Below are positions 43,859 through 51,788 of a stretch of DNA of 64,000 nt, piece by piece; the first letter of the stretch is position 1; each line of letters starts with the position of its first letter. This DNA comes from Lentzea sp. NBRC 102530 (GTDB taxonomy: Bacteria > Actinomycetota > Actinomycetes > Mycobacteriales > Pseudonocardiaceae), in NCBI RefSeq assembly GCF_030269365.1, contig NZ_BSTF01000001.1, positions 62,001 through 126,000 on the forward strand, written 5' to 3'. Both the position numbers and the translations under genes were made by a program. The notes under the pieces are model-generated. The model saw nothing but the letters and a program-made list of their open reading frames with translations. It searched no databases and was not told the origin of the DNA.

Positions 43859-44263
43859 CGCCACCGAGAGACTGCTGAGCAACCACACGAGGACACCCGC
43901 GTCGTCGGTCACACCGATCACCGGAAGGAACTCCGGCAGGACGTCGATCGGCGACACGAGGTAGACCAGCGCCACCGCCCACATCACCACCTGGCTGCGC
44001 GGCAGTTCGGGGTACTGCCCGCTGCGCCAGGTCTTCCACAGCCGCGGCAACGCCTTCAGCCGTGTGACGGGGTTCCCGACGGGGCCGGGCCCCCGCTGCG
44101 CGCGTTTGCGGCGGTTGCGCAGCACTCCCAGGCCCGCGAACACCAGGCCGAGCGGCAGCAGCACCCAGCCGACGACGGCCGGGCTCAGACCGCCGAGCGG
44201 GGCGTTGCGGAACACCAGGATGACGAGACCGGACAGCGAGACGAGCGATCCGAAGACGACCAT
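43793..44263 (-). CDS. YkvA-like DUF1232 membrane protein
   Basis: A 156-residue membrane protein. It has two N-terminal hydrophobic segments (VSLSGLVILVF and VVGWVLLPLGLVFAGLGVL), a basic loop (RNRRKRAQRG) and a C-terminal DUF1232 domain with the signature YLVSPIDVLPEFLPVIGVTDDAGVL. The function of DUF1232 is not established. It starts two bases after the stop of the next gene upstream, so the pair is an operon. Confidence 0.85.
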   Translation of the reverse strand: MVVFGSLVSLSGLVILVFRNAPLGGLSPAVVGWVLLPLGLVFAGLGVLRNRRKRAQRGPGPVGNPVTRLKALPRLWKTWRSGQYPELPRSQVVMWAVALVYLVSPIDVLPEFLPVIGVTDDAGVLVWLLSSLSVASGSYLRWEKTHGDTGRGIEAP

Positions 44264-44265
44264 GG

Positions 44266-44673
44266 CTAACTGGGCTCCTGGAACAGCATCGCGGGCGCCG
44301 GTTTGGCCGGCGGCTTCTGTTGCGGTTCTGGCTGCTTGAGCTCGATCACAGGCTCGGGTTCCTCCACCGGAGCCTTTTCAACCACCGGCTTGCGCACCGC
44401 CTTCACGGGTGCGGCGACCGGGGTGTCCAGCGCGGCGCGGGCCTTCGAGATCCACACCTTCTGCATGGCCTCGTCCTTGCTGCCCACCGCCGTGGCCGCG
44501 AGTCCGGAGAGGACTCCCCTGATCCGCGGGACGAGGGCCGGCTGACGCCGGATCGCCTGCCACACCGCGTGATCACCCGGCAACCGGGAGGACACGAGCC
44601 GCGAGACCTGCGCGCGCAGTTCCTCTGTGGACAGATCGAGCCAGCGCTCTACCGCTGACGGGCCAATTGCCAC
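44266..44673 (-). CDS. Hypothetical protein with acidic/proline-rich tail
   Basis: A 135-residue protein. Residues 1-80 look helical (STEELRAQVSRLVSSRLPG, AVWQAIRRQPALVPRIRGVL). Residues 85-135 are low complexity with Glu, Pro, Lys and Val repeats (EKAPVEEPEPVIELKQPEP). No signal peptide, no membrane helix, no family recognised. It is co-directional and nearly fused with the DUF1232 gene. Confidence 0.6.
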   Translation of the reverse strand: MAIGPSAVERWLDLSTEELRAQVSRLVSSRLPGDHAVWQAIRRQPALVPRIRGVLSGLAATAVGSKDEAMQKVWISKARAALDTPVAAPVKAVRKPVVEKAPVEEPEPVIELKQPEPQQKPPAKPAPAMLFQEPS

Positions 44674-44767
44674 GTGGCCAGCCTTCCCAGAACCTCAGGT
44701 GAAACGACAACTGCCCCCACAGGATCTCACGGATCCGGAGGAGGCAGTGGCCTGGTGTGGTGAAACG

Positions 44768-45511
44768 TCAGGACGCGACGACTTCGAGCAGGGTCTTCCC
44801 GTTCTCGTCGACGATCCGGAACGTCGCGATCTCGTGCCAGCGCATGGCGACGTTGGCCGCGAGCTTGATGGTCTTCTTGTCGCCCGCCACGGGTTCCGGG
44901 GCGTACCAGGACGTGATCTGGGCGACGCGTCCCGCGCGGCCCACGGCGACGAGCGAACCCCTGCCGGGGCCCGACATGCCGGTGATCTCGATGTCCATCG
45001 CGGTGCCGGAGGGCTCGTCGGACGCGATGATCTTCGTGCCGACTCCGCTGGTGGGGTCCTGGTGCTTGACCTCCATCGACGTGTCCTGCGAGTTGTTCGC
45101 CACCCGCGTCTGGGACGTCGAGGTACCGGGGTTCTGGGGCGCTGCGGAGTTGGAACCGTCATCGGCGCCGCGCACGACGAGCGTGGTCACGACAGCCGTC
45201 ACCGCCACGACGCCGGCGGCGGCGGCCGCGACGCCCTGGGCGACGAACCACCGTCGGCGCTTCCTGCGCGCCGCGACGGCGTCGAGCATGACCCGGACCG
45301 ACTTGCCGTCGGGGCGTTCCGGGGCCGTTCCGCGCAGCATCCCGCCGGCGTCGGCCTCGTCGATGAGGTCCGGCACCACCGCGAAGTCACGCAGGTCAAG
45401 AGCACACCGCCGACATTCGGTCAGGTGGTTCTCGAACGCCTCCACCTCATCGGCATCGAGGATGCCGAGCACGTAGGCGGCGACGTCGAGGTGATCTGGT
45501 GCCGTTGTCAC
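44768..45511 (-). CDS. Anti-sigma factor (RskA-like, zinc-binding HC2 domain)
   Basis: A 247-residue membrane anti-sigma factor. The N-terminal zinc anti-sigma domain has His29, Cys33 and Cys36 in HLTECRRC. A single membrane helix spans about 93-113 (GVAAAAAGVVAVTAVVTTLVV), followed by an outer RskA-type domain. It should hold the preceding ECF sigma factor at the membrane until a signal outside triggers proteolysis. GTG start in a GTGA overlap with the sigma gene. Confidence 0.9.
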   Translation of the reverse strand: MTTAPDHLDVAAYVLGILDADEVEAFENHLTECRRCALDLRDFAVVPDLIDEADAGGMLRGTAPERPDGKSVRVMLDAVAARRKRRRWFVAQGVAAAAAGVVAVTAVVTTLVVRGADDGSNSAAPQNPGTSTSQTRVANNSQDTSMEVKHQDPTSGVGTKIIASDEPSGTAMDIEITGMSGPGRGSLVAVGRAGRVAQITSWYAPEPVAGDKKTIKLAANVAMRWHEIATFRIVDENGKTLLEVVAS

Positions 45512-46077
45512 CGCGTCTCTCCCCGATCGTGCAACGCACGCCGCAACGCACGGAGCGCGTAGTACACCCTCGACTTGACCGTTCCCGGTGGCACACCCAG
45601 TGCCGCCGCGGCCTCACCGACGGTGCGGTCCCGCAGATATGTTTCGAGAATAGCCTCCCTGTGTTCCTCGGAGAGACCGTTCATCGCCTCCGCCACGACG
45701 ATCGCCGCGAGGGTGCGATCCTCTTCGCCGCCGGAGGGCGACTCGTCCGAAGGGGTCAGTTCGAACTCCTGCGGACGGACGCTTCTCTTACGCCTGTCGT
45801 CAATGACCAACCGCCTTGCCACCGTGAACAACCACGACCGCAACAGCACCGGGTCACGTTCGAGCTTTTCGGCATTGCGCCATGCCCTGACCAGGGTTTC
45901 CTGCACGATGTCCTCGGCCCACTGACGATCATGGCCCGTCAACCGCATGCAGTGACCCAGCAGGGCACTACCGAATTCCTCGTACAGCCGTCGGATCAAC
46001 TCTTCCTCGAGAGATCCCGGTCTTGGTGATTGTTCGTCTAACTCACGTTGACGTCTATGCCGCGCCACGGGGGACAT
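45508..46077 (-). CDS. ECF RNA polymerase sigma factor
   Basis: A 189-residue ECF sigma. Region 2: LYEEFGSALLGHCMRLTGHDRQWAEDIVQETLVRAWRN; region 4: LSEEHREAILETYLRDRTVGEAAAALGVPPGTVKSRVYYALRALR. It is paired with the downstream RskA-like anti-sigma factor and is divergent from a lipoprotein/DUF4142/heme-ferredoxin cluster. That makes this cluster its likely target, by analogy with other ECF loci. Confidence 0.93.
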   Translation of the reverse strand: MSPVARHRRQRELDEQSPRPGSLEEELIRRLYEEFGSALLGHCMRLTGHDRQWAEDIVQETLVRAWRNAEKLERDPVLLRSWLFTVARRLVIDDRRKRSVRPQEFELTPSDESPSGGEEDRTLAAIVVAEAMNGLSEEHREAILETYLRDRTVGEAAAALGVPPGTVKSRVYYALRALRRALHDRGETR

Positions 46078-46132
46078 CCTTGCCTCATCAAGCGCCGGAA
46101 GTCGAGAGGCAAATATTCCTCACGAAGTCCGT

Positions 46133-46158
46133 GAACCGTTGCCGGATCGTGTCCGTAC
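46133..46158 (+). promoter_or_regulatory. Possible ECF-type promoter of the lipoprotein gene
   Basis: GAACC at 46133-46137, 16-base spacer, CGTAC at 46154-46158, 33 bases before the lipoprotein ATG. This resembles the AAC and CGT elements of ECF promoters. I cannot tell whether the divergent sigma factor uses it. Confidence 0.35.
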
Positions 46159-46190
46159 TCCTCGGTACCCCGCCGAGAAAGGACCTGCCG

Positions 46191-46790
46191 ATGCGACGTG
46201 GACCAGCCACCACCGCCCTGGCGGCACTGGCTATCTCCCTCACCGCGTGCGGCAGCACCCAGACACCTCCCGGCGGGGAGGCCACTCCTGGCGCCTTGCA
46301 GGCGAAACCCGCTGATCTGAGCGGTCACAACAACTACTTCATCGCGAACACCGAGCAGATGGGGTGGTTCGTGATCGACGCAGAGGGCCTGCCCATGTAC
46401 CGCTACGACAAGGACGTCCCCAAGCCGTCCAAGTCGAACTGCGAGGGCGAGTGCGCGAAGGCGTGGAAGCCGGTGCTGGCGGACAAGACGCCGATGGCCA
46501 CCGGTGTGGACCCGATCTCCATGGGGGTCCTGACCAGGCCGGACGGCACCAAGCAGCTCACCATCCAGGGCTGGCCGCAGTACACCTACGCCGAGGACAA
46601 GGTCGCCGGCGACATGAAGGGCCAGGCCAAGGGCGGCGTGTGGTGGGTCACCGCGCCCAACGGCGCCAAGATCACCGGCGGCAAGGCCCAGAACAACAGC
46701 AAGAGCAGCAGTACGCCGAGCACGCCCCCCAAGTCGGGAACGGCGCAGACGCCGCAGTCCGCGCCGCCCCCGGCAGCACCCGGCTACTGA
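46191..46790 (+). CDS. Lipoprotein with Yx(F/W/Y)xxD repeats (PF03640-type)
   Basis: A 199-residue lipoprotein (lipobox ISLTACGS; Cys at about 21). Two secreted repeats of the PF03640/COG4315 type occur: GLPMYRYDKD with the CEGECAKAW cysteine pair, then QYTYAEDKVAGDMKGQ. A Ser/Thr/Pro-rich tail follows. The function of the repeat is not established. ATG at 46191 with GAAAGGA upstream. It heads a cluster with DUF4142 and a heme-ferredoxin fusion and lies divergent from an ECF sigma gene, suggesting an envelope redox or metal role. Confidence 0.9.
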   Translation: MRRGPATTALAALAISLTACGSTQTPPGGEATPGALQAKPADLSGHNNYFIANTEQMGWFVIDAEGLPMYRYDKDVPKPSKSNCEGECAKAWKPVLADKTPMATGVDPISMGVLTRPDGTKQLTIQGWPQYTYAEDKVAGDMKGQAKGGVWWVTAPNGAKITGGKAQNNSKSSSTPSTPPKSGTAQTPQSAPPPAAPGY

Positions 46791-46858
46791 GCCCGCTGCT
46801 CAGCCGCAATTGATTCATCCCCTATCGACTTCCTTTGGACAACGAGGACGACAAGACG

Positions 46859-47569
46859 ATGACCAGAGCCCTCGCCACCGTCTTTGCGATGTTGTTCCTC
46901 TTCTCCGGTCTGACCGCCACGGCTGCCGCGCAGCCCGCGGACACCGGGGGAGTGATGGACACGCCGTCGGGGCCGTTGACGGCGAACGACCGCGAGCTGC
47001 TGAACAGGGTGCGCCTCGCAGGCCTGTGGGAGATGCCCATGGGCGAGCTCACGGCCACCAAGGCGTCCAACGCCAGGGTCAAGCAGATCGGCAAGATGAT
47101 CATGCTCGACCACATGATGCTGGACTCGCTGACGAAGAAGACGGCCGCCGGCTTCGGGCTCACCACGCCCGACGTGCCGAACCCGACGCAGCAGTCGTGG
47201 ATGGAAGAGATCAACGCGCTCGAAGGCGACGCGTTCGACCAGGCGTTCATCTCCCGGTTGCGGGCCGCGCACGGCCAGATCTTCCCCTTCATCGCGAAGG
47301 TGCGCTCGGGTACCCGCAACGACGTCATCCGCGGGTTCGCCCAGGCCGGCATCGACGTGGTGATGAAGCACATGACGTTGCTGGAGAGCTCGGGCATCGC
47401 GGGTGACGCGGCGTTCGCCGAACCGCAGCCCGCCGGCGGCATCATCAACGCGACCCTGGCCTCCAACGAGGGGCCGAACATGTGGGTGATCATCACGGTC
47501 ACCGCCGCGGGAGCCGTGCTCACGGTGCTCCTGCTCCGAGTGCTCCGCCCGCGACGCGCGGTGCGGTGA
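46859..47569 (+). CDS. Secreted DUF4142-family protein with C-terminal anchor
   Basis: A 236-residue protein. Signal peptide (LATVFAMLFLFSGLTATAAAQ), then a helical ferritin-like DUF4142 domain (LLNRVRLAGLWEMPMGELTATKASNARVKQIGKMIMLDHMMLDSL, EINALEGDAFDQAFI, VMKHMTLLESS), and a C-terminal membrane helix (MWVIITVTAAGAVLTVLLL) ending in basic residues. The first helix reads DHMMLDS where many family members have DH(T)xANxxL. DUF4142 function is unknown; ferritin-like helices can bind metals. ATG at 46859 preferred; a TTG at 46835 is possible. Confidence 0.85.
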   Translation: MTRALATVFAMLFLFSGLTATAAAQPADTGGVMDTPSGPLTANDRELLNRVRLAGLWEMPMGELTATKASNARVKQIGKMIMLDHMMLDSLTKKTAAGFGLTTPDVPNPTQQSWMEEINALEGDAFDQAFISRLRAAHGQIFPFIAKVRSGTRNDVIRGFAQAGIDVVMKHMTLLESSGIAGDAAFAEPQPAGGIINATLASNEGPNMWVIITVTAAGAVLTVLLLRVLRPRRAVR

Positions 47570-47648
47570 GTCTGCAAGACCCCGTTGTGTGACGGGAAAC
47601 GGAGGTGGTGTCCCAAGGTCAGAGGCACTCCAACGCGGACCTGTTCCC

Positions 47649-47698
47649 ACCCGCCCGGACCTGATGTGTCCACTCCTGCACGACAGGACCGGGCGGGT
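47649..47698 (+). promoter_or_regulatory. Hairpin in the leader of the heme-ferredoxin gene
   Basis: ACCCGCCCGGACCTG, 20-base loop, CAGGACCGGGCGGGT: fifteen positions with one mismatch, in the 175-base space between the DUF4142 stop and the next start. Could attenuate or terminate transcription; no T-run. Confidence 0.5.
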
Positions 47699-47744
47699 TC
47701 CCGCGAGGTAGTTCCCCCAACTGAGAGCTTTTCCGGAGGAAGAG

Positions 47745-48575
47745 TTGTTGTCGAGCCAGATTCCGCTCCTGGTGGCCCAGTCAGCCGAGTTCGACTCGGG
47801 TGTCAAGAAGATGGCCCAGATCTCCGCCAGGCTGGCTTACGTCCTGATGTGCGCCACCTTGTCCTGGGGCGTGCTGATCGCGACCGGATGGGCCGAGAAG
47901 CTCACCGGCCGTGAAGGCTTGAAGAACGGGCACATGGTGCTCGCGTCCCTGGCGATCGCGTTCGGCTGCATCCACGCGTTCGCCTTCACGCTGATCCAGA
48001 CCGGCACCTTCAGCTTCGTGAAGCTGGTGCTGCCGTTCGTCGACGGCGGCCTGTTCCGGCACGCGCTGGGCATCCTCGGCCTGGAGGTCATGCTCGCGAT
48101 CGCCGTCCTCGCCTCGATGAGGCACAAAGTCTTCTACCGCAAGTGGTTGCGGTTCCATCAAACGGCGTACATCGCGGTGGGCATCACCGTGGTGCACTCC
48201 TGGTTCGGCGCCATCGCCAACGGCAACCTGTCCGTGCTCTGGCTGGGCGGCCTGACCGTCCTCGTGCCCACCGCGACCCTGGCCCTGGCCCGGTTCCTGC
48301 CCCCCGAGGTGCTGATGCGCATCGGCATGCTCGAGTCCGAGCGCGGCAAGGAACCCGGTGTCGGCGAGGGCGACGCGATGGACGTGAGCGTCAACAACGA
48401 GAAATGCCATCGCTACGGCACCTGCCAGGCGGAGGCGCCCGACGTCTTCCAGCTGATCGAAGACAACCGCCTGACCTACAACCGCAGGCCGCCTGAGGAG
48501 CACTTCGCCCAGGCCCGTGCGGCACAGCGCGCGTGTCCGATGCGCGCGATCGAGATCAGGGAGCGAGTGAAGTGA
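47745..48575 (+). CDS. Ferric-reductase-like heme b membrane protein fused to a ferredoxin domain
   Basis: A 276-residue fusion. The N-terminal half has five or six helices of the ferric-reductase/NADPH-oxidase type with His63/His77 on one helix and His138/His151 on another. Those spacings (14 and 13) suit two stacked b hemes. The C-terminal ~65 residues form a single-cluster ferredoxin with Cys221, Cys227 and Cys264 (followed by Pro) and Tyr224 in the variable position, so a 3Fe-4S cluster or an unusual 4Fe-4S is likely. TTG start with GGAGGAAGAG upstream. Overlaps the FAD reductase gene (GTGA). Together they could pass electrons from NAD(P)H across the membrane. Confidence 0.85.
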   Translation: MLSSQIPLLVAQSAEFDSGVKKMAQISARLAYVLMCATLSWGVLIATGWAEKLTGREGLKNGHMVLASLAIAFGCIHAFAFTLIQTGTFSFVKLVLPFVDGGLFRHALGILGLEVMLAIAVLASMRHKVFYRKWLRFHQTAYIAVGITVVHSWFGAIANGNLSVLWLGGLTVLVPTATLALARFLPPEVLMRIGMLESERGKEPGVGEGDAMDVSVNNEKCHRYGTCQAEAPDVFQLIEDNRLTYNRRPPEEHFAQARAAQRACPMRAIEIRERVK

Positions 48576-49951
48576 GCGAACGGATCGTGGTCGTCGGCGG
48601 CGGGCTCGGTGGAGTCCGTTCCGCGGAACGGCTGCGGGAGATGGGTTTCGACGGGCAGATCACCATCCTGTCCGCCGAGCGGCACCTCCCGTACCACCGC
48701 CCGTGCCTGTCGAAGCAGATCATCACCGGTGAGTGGACCCCGGACGACTCGTTGCTGTCGTTCTCGGGGGACCTCGACGCCGAGTGGCGGCTGAACTCCC
48801 CGGCCCTGCACCTGGACCCGAAGAAGCAGTCGGTCTGGGTGCCGGGAGGCGAGGAGATCAAGTACGACGGCATGATCATCGCGACGGGCGTGGACGCCCG
48901 GGCGATGGGCGGGGCTCCGCGCCACGACCCGCGGGTGCACGTGCTGCGGACGTTGGACGACGCGGTCGCGATCCGCAAGAACATCCGGCAGTCGCAGGGA
49001 CTCGTCGCCGTCATCGGCGGTGGTTTCATCGGCTGCGAGCTCGCGTGTTCCGTTCGTCACATGGGACGCGACGTCGCTCTGATCGTCCGCTCGCCCGCCC
49101 TGCTGGGCGGCGTCGTGGGCGACGACATCGGCAAGAAGATCACCGAGGCGCACGTCGAGCACGGCGTGCGGCTGGCCACCGGCGTCGGCATCAAGCACTG
49201 GGTGCGCCAGCCCGGCGGCATCGGCATCCACCTGTCGGACGGCCAGGTCTTCTTCGCCTCGTGCGTGGTGCTGGCCGTCGGCGCCTCGCCGGCCGTCGAC
49301 TGGTTGCGGGGCTCCGGCCTCGACATCTCCGACGGCGTGCTGTGCGACTCGACCAACCACGTCGTCGGCGCCGAGAACCTCGTCGCCTGCGGTGACGTGG
49401 CGCGCTGGCCCAACATGCGCTTCAACGGCGTCGTCCGCCGCGTCGAGCACTGGCTCAACGCGGTCGAAGGTGGCCGGGCGGCGGCCGAGAACCTGTTGGT
49501 GGGGCGCAACCACGCCAAGACCTACACGCCCGTTCCCCGTTTCTGGACCGAGCAGTACGGCATGCGCGTCCAGGGGGCCGGCCTGCCCGTGCTGGGCACC
49601 GACACCACCGACGTGAACGGCCTCACCGGCTTCATCGCGAACGGCAAGCTCGTCGGCATCGTCGGTCTCGAAGAACCCGGCAAGATCATCACCGAGACGC
49701 CGGAACTGTTCCGGCAGAACCAGGTCGAGACGAACGTTCCCGTGTGGACGCAGCCGGAAGAGCCTGCCGCCGCTGCCGAGCCGGAGGTTCTCCCGACGGC
49801 CATGCTCCCGGTTCCCGAACCGGTCGCCGCCCTCGCATCATCCGTTCCCCCGTCCGTCTCGTCGTCGATGTCCCCGCCATTGCAGCGGCGGAGGCATTCA
49901 CGCTCGAGGCCGGAGATGGTGCGCTCGGGCGGAGGACGCGCGAGGCCCTAA
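48572..49951 (+). CDS. FAD/NAD(P)-dependent ferredoxin reductase
   Basis: A 459-residue pyridine nucleotide-disulfide-type oxidoreductase like rubredoxin/ferredoxin reductases. FAD motif VVVGGGLGGVRSAERLR, the LPYHRPCLSK block, NAD motif VAVIGGGFIGCELA and the second FAD site ACGDVARWPN. The core ends near residue 390. A ~70-residue Ala/Pro/Ser tail (EEPAAAAEPEVLPTAML onwards) is low complexity and ends in a basic RRRHSRSR region with no known function. GTG start in overlap with the heme-ferredoxin gene, its obvious electron acceptor. Confidence 0.9.
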   Translation: MSERIVVVGGGLGGVRSAERLREMGFDGQITILSAERHLPYHRPCLSKQIITGEWTPDDSLLSFSGDLDAEWRLNSPALHLDPKKQSVWVPGGEEIKYDGMIIATGVDARAMGGAPRHDPRVHVLRTLDDAVAIRKNIRQSQGLVAVIGGGFIGCELACSVRHMGRDVALIVRSPALLGGVVGDDIGKKITEAHVEHGVRLATGVGIKHWVRQPGGIGIHLSDGQVFFASCVVLAVGASPAVDWLRGSGLDISDGVLCDSTNHVVGAENLVACGDVARWPNMRFNGVVRRVEHWLNAVEGGRAAAENLLVGRNHAKTYTPVPRFWTEQYGMRVQGAGLPVLGTDTTDVNGLTGFIANGKLVGIVGLEEPGKIITETPELFRQNQVETNVPVWTQPEEPAAAAEPEVLPTAMLPVPEPVAALASSVPPSVSSSMSPPLQRRRHSRSRPEMVRSGGGRARP

Positions 49952-50105
49952 CCAGGTGTGGAGGTCCAGGCGGCCGGTACAGGGCAAGCGGGAACGGCGA
50001 ACTCCGACGTCGCCCGCGTGGCCAGGTGGCGGACCGATGACGTCACGCGGCGATGCGCTCGTTCCCGCGCCGGCAGCCTGAACTTCCCTCTCGTGCGTCA
50101 CCAGC

Positions 50106-50150
50106 GGTGTGGCGGCTCGGCGGGCTCCCGAGCCGCCACACCGGCCTTTT
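50106..50150 (+). terminator. Rho-independent terminator after ferredoxin reductase gene
   Basis: GGTGTGGCGGCTCGG, 7-base loop, CCGAGCCGCCACACC: fifteen perfect pairs followed by GGCCTTTT. One of the clearest terminators in the window. It ends the redox operon and lies 11 bases from the convergent fabH-type stop codon. The 49952-50105 segment before it holds no supported gene. Confidence 0.9.
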
Positions 50151-50160
50151 CAGAGGCTTC

Positions 50161-51105
50161 TCACGGCGCGGTGATGACCTGGCCCGCCCAGGACAGCCCG
50201 CCGCCGAAGGCGAACAGCAGCACGGGCTTACCCGACGGCAGTTCGCCGCGTTCGGCCATCTTGGACAGTGCGAGCGGCACCGACGCGGCCGAGGTGTTGC
50301 CGGACTCCACGACGTCTCGCCCGACGACCACGCTCTCGGGCAACCCCATGCGCTTCGTCAGCGCCTCGATGATCCGCAGGTTCGCCTGGTGCGTCACGAC
50401 GGCGGCGAGGTCGCCCACCGCGATGCCGGCGCGTTCGCAGGCCTGGACCGCGACGGCCGGGAGTTCGCTGGTGGCCCAGCGGAACACCGACTGGCCCTCC
50501 TGCTCGAACCTCGGCTGCCACTCGTTGACCAGCCGCACGGCGTTGGACCTGCTGGGGTCCGAACCCCAGACCGCGGGGCCGATCCGGGCCTCGTCGGACG
50601 CGCTCACGACCGCGGCGCCCGCGCCGTCGCCCAGCAGGATGCAGGAGGAGCGGTCGGTCCAGTCGACCAGGTCCGACATCTTCTCCGCGCCGATCACCAG
50701 CGCGTGCCGCGCGGCACCCGCGCGCACGGTGTGGTCGGCGGTGGCGAGCGCCGTGCAGAAGCCGGCGCAGGCGTTGTTGAGGTCGAAGACGACGGCCGAC
50801 GGGATGGCGAGGCGCGCCGCGACCTGGGCCGCCGTGGACGGGCTGCGGTCGATCGCCGAGCAGGTGGCGACGATGACCTGGCCGATGTCGGACGGCGCGA
50901 GGCCCGAGGCCTTGAGCGCGTTGGCGCCCGCCTCGGTGGCCATGTCGGCGACCGTCTCCTTCTCGGCGGCGATCCGGCGGGTGGCGATGCCGGTGCGCTG
51001 GAGGATCCACTCGTCGTCGGTGTCGACCATCTTCTCCAGGTCGGCGTTGGTCAGCACCCGTTCGGGCTGGTAGTGGCCTAGCGCGACGACACGGGATCCG
51101 GACAC
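50161..51105 (-). CDS. fabH: Beta-ketoacyl-ACP synthase III (FabH family)
   Basis: A 314-residue thiolase-fold condensing enzyme. The Cys-His-Asn triad is complete: Cys113 (NNACAGF), His239 (THQANLRII) and Asn270 (ESGNTSAASVP). The C-terminal AFGGGLSWAG is standard. It condenses an acyl-CoA with malonyl-ACP to start fatty-acid or polyketide chains. It is not in a fab operon but alone and divergent from a TetR gene with an ACCGATCGGT operator between. That suggests a specialised paralogue under TetR control rather than the housekeeping enzyme. Confidence 0.92.
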   Translation of the reverse strand: MSGSRVVALGHYQPERVLTNADLEKMVDTDDEWILQRTGIATRRIAAEKETVADMATEAGANALKASGLAPSDIGQVIVATCSAIDRSPSTAAQVAARLAIPSAVVFDLNNACAGFCTALATADHTVRAGAARHALVIGAEKMSDLVDWTDRSSCILLGDGAGAAVVSASDEARIGPAVWGSDPSRSNAVRLVNEWQPRFEQEGQSVFRWATSELPAVAVQACERAGIAVGDLAAVVTHQANLRIIEALTKRMGLPESVVVGRDVVESGNTSAASVPLALSKMAERGELPSGKPVLLFAFGGGLSWAGQVITAP

Positions 51106-51147
51106 GGTGAACTCTCCTCCAGGACGGGCGACGCGGCGAATATAGCA

Positions 51148-51157
51148 ACCGATCGGT
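51148..51157. promoter_or_regulatory. ACCGATCGGT operator between fabH-like and TetR genes
   Basis: A perfect 10-bp palindrome followed by a further CGGT, in the 83-bp divergent promoter space. Typical of TetR-family sites; likely bound by the adjacent TetR protein. Confidence 0.65.
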
Positions 51158-51188
51158 CGGTAGCTAAAGGTCCTCGTAAGCTACCGGG

Positions 51189-51788
51189 ATGAGCCCGCGC
51201 CGTTCTGTCGCCGACACCCTCGAGACGCGGCAGCGCATCCTCGACCACAGCCTCGCGATCGCCTCGGCGGAAGGCCTCGAAGGACTCACGATCGGCCGGC
51301 TCGCCACCGAGCTGGAGATGAGCAAGGCGGGCCTGCTCGGCCACTTCGGCACCAAGGAGGCCCTGCAACTCGCCGTCGTCGACCAGGCCGCCGCGGTGTT
51401 CCTGCGCGAGGTGCCCGGCAAGGTCGAGCAGATGCCGTCCGGCCTGCCGCGCCTGCGCGCCGTCTGCGAGGCGTGGGTGTCCTACCTCGAACGCAACGTG
51501 CTGCCCGGCGGCTGCTTCTTCACCGCGGCCACCACCGAGTTCGACGGACGCAGCGGCCGCGTGCGCGACGCCCTCGCCGGCATGAACGCCCTGTGGCGCC
51601 GCGACCTCCGCATCCACATCCGCCGCGCCGTCAGCGACGACGACCTGCCCCGCTCGACCGACGTCGAACAGCTGATCTTCGAGCTGCTCGGCATCATGCT
51701 GGCGCTCAACCACTTCCTTCAGCTGGAGCACGACAACGCCGCGCCCGCCCGAGCCCGTCAGGCGCTGAAGCGGTTGCTCACGAACTGA
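51189..51788 (+). CDS. TetR-family regulator divergent from fabH-like gene
   Basis: A 199-residue TetR protein. HTH ETRQRILDHSLAIASAEGLEGLTIGRLATELEMSKAGLLGHFGTKEALQLAV and a C-terminal ligand domain of the TetR_C_33-like type (VLPGGCFFTAATTEFDGRSGRVRDAL). Divergent genes and the ACCGATCGGT palindrome suggest it controls fabH and itself, possibly sensing an acyl-CoA. The last 31 bases overlap the convergent hydrolase gene. Confidence 0.9.
   Translation: MSPRRSVADTLETRQRILDHSLAIASAEGLEGLTIGRLATELEMSKAGLLGHFGTKEALQLAVVDQAAAVFLREVPGKVEQMPSGLPRLRAVCEAWVSYLERNVLPGGCFFTAATTEFDGRSGRVRDALAGMNALWRRDLRIHIRRAVSDDDLPRSTDVEQLIFELLGIMLALNHFLQLEHDNAAPARARQALKRLLTN

Noticed and set aside
50106..50150. Terminator acting for the minus-strand fabH gene
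   Set aside because: The hairpin can form on either strand but the T-run follows only in the plus direction.
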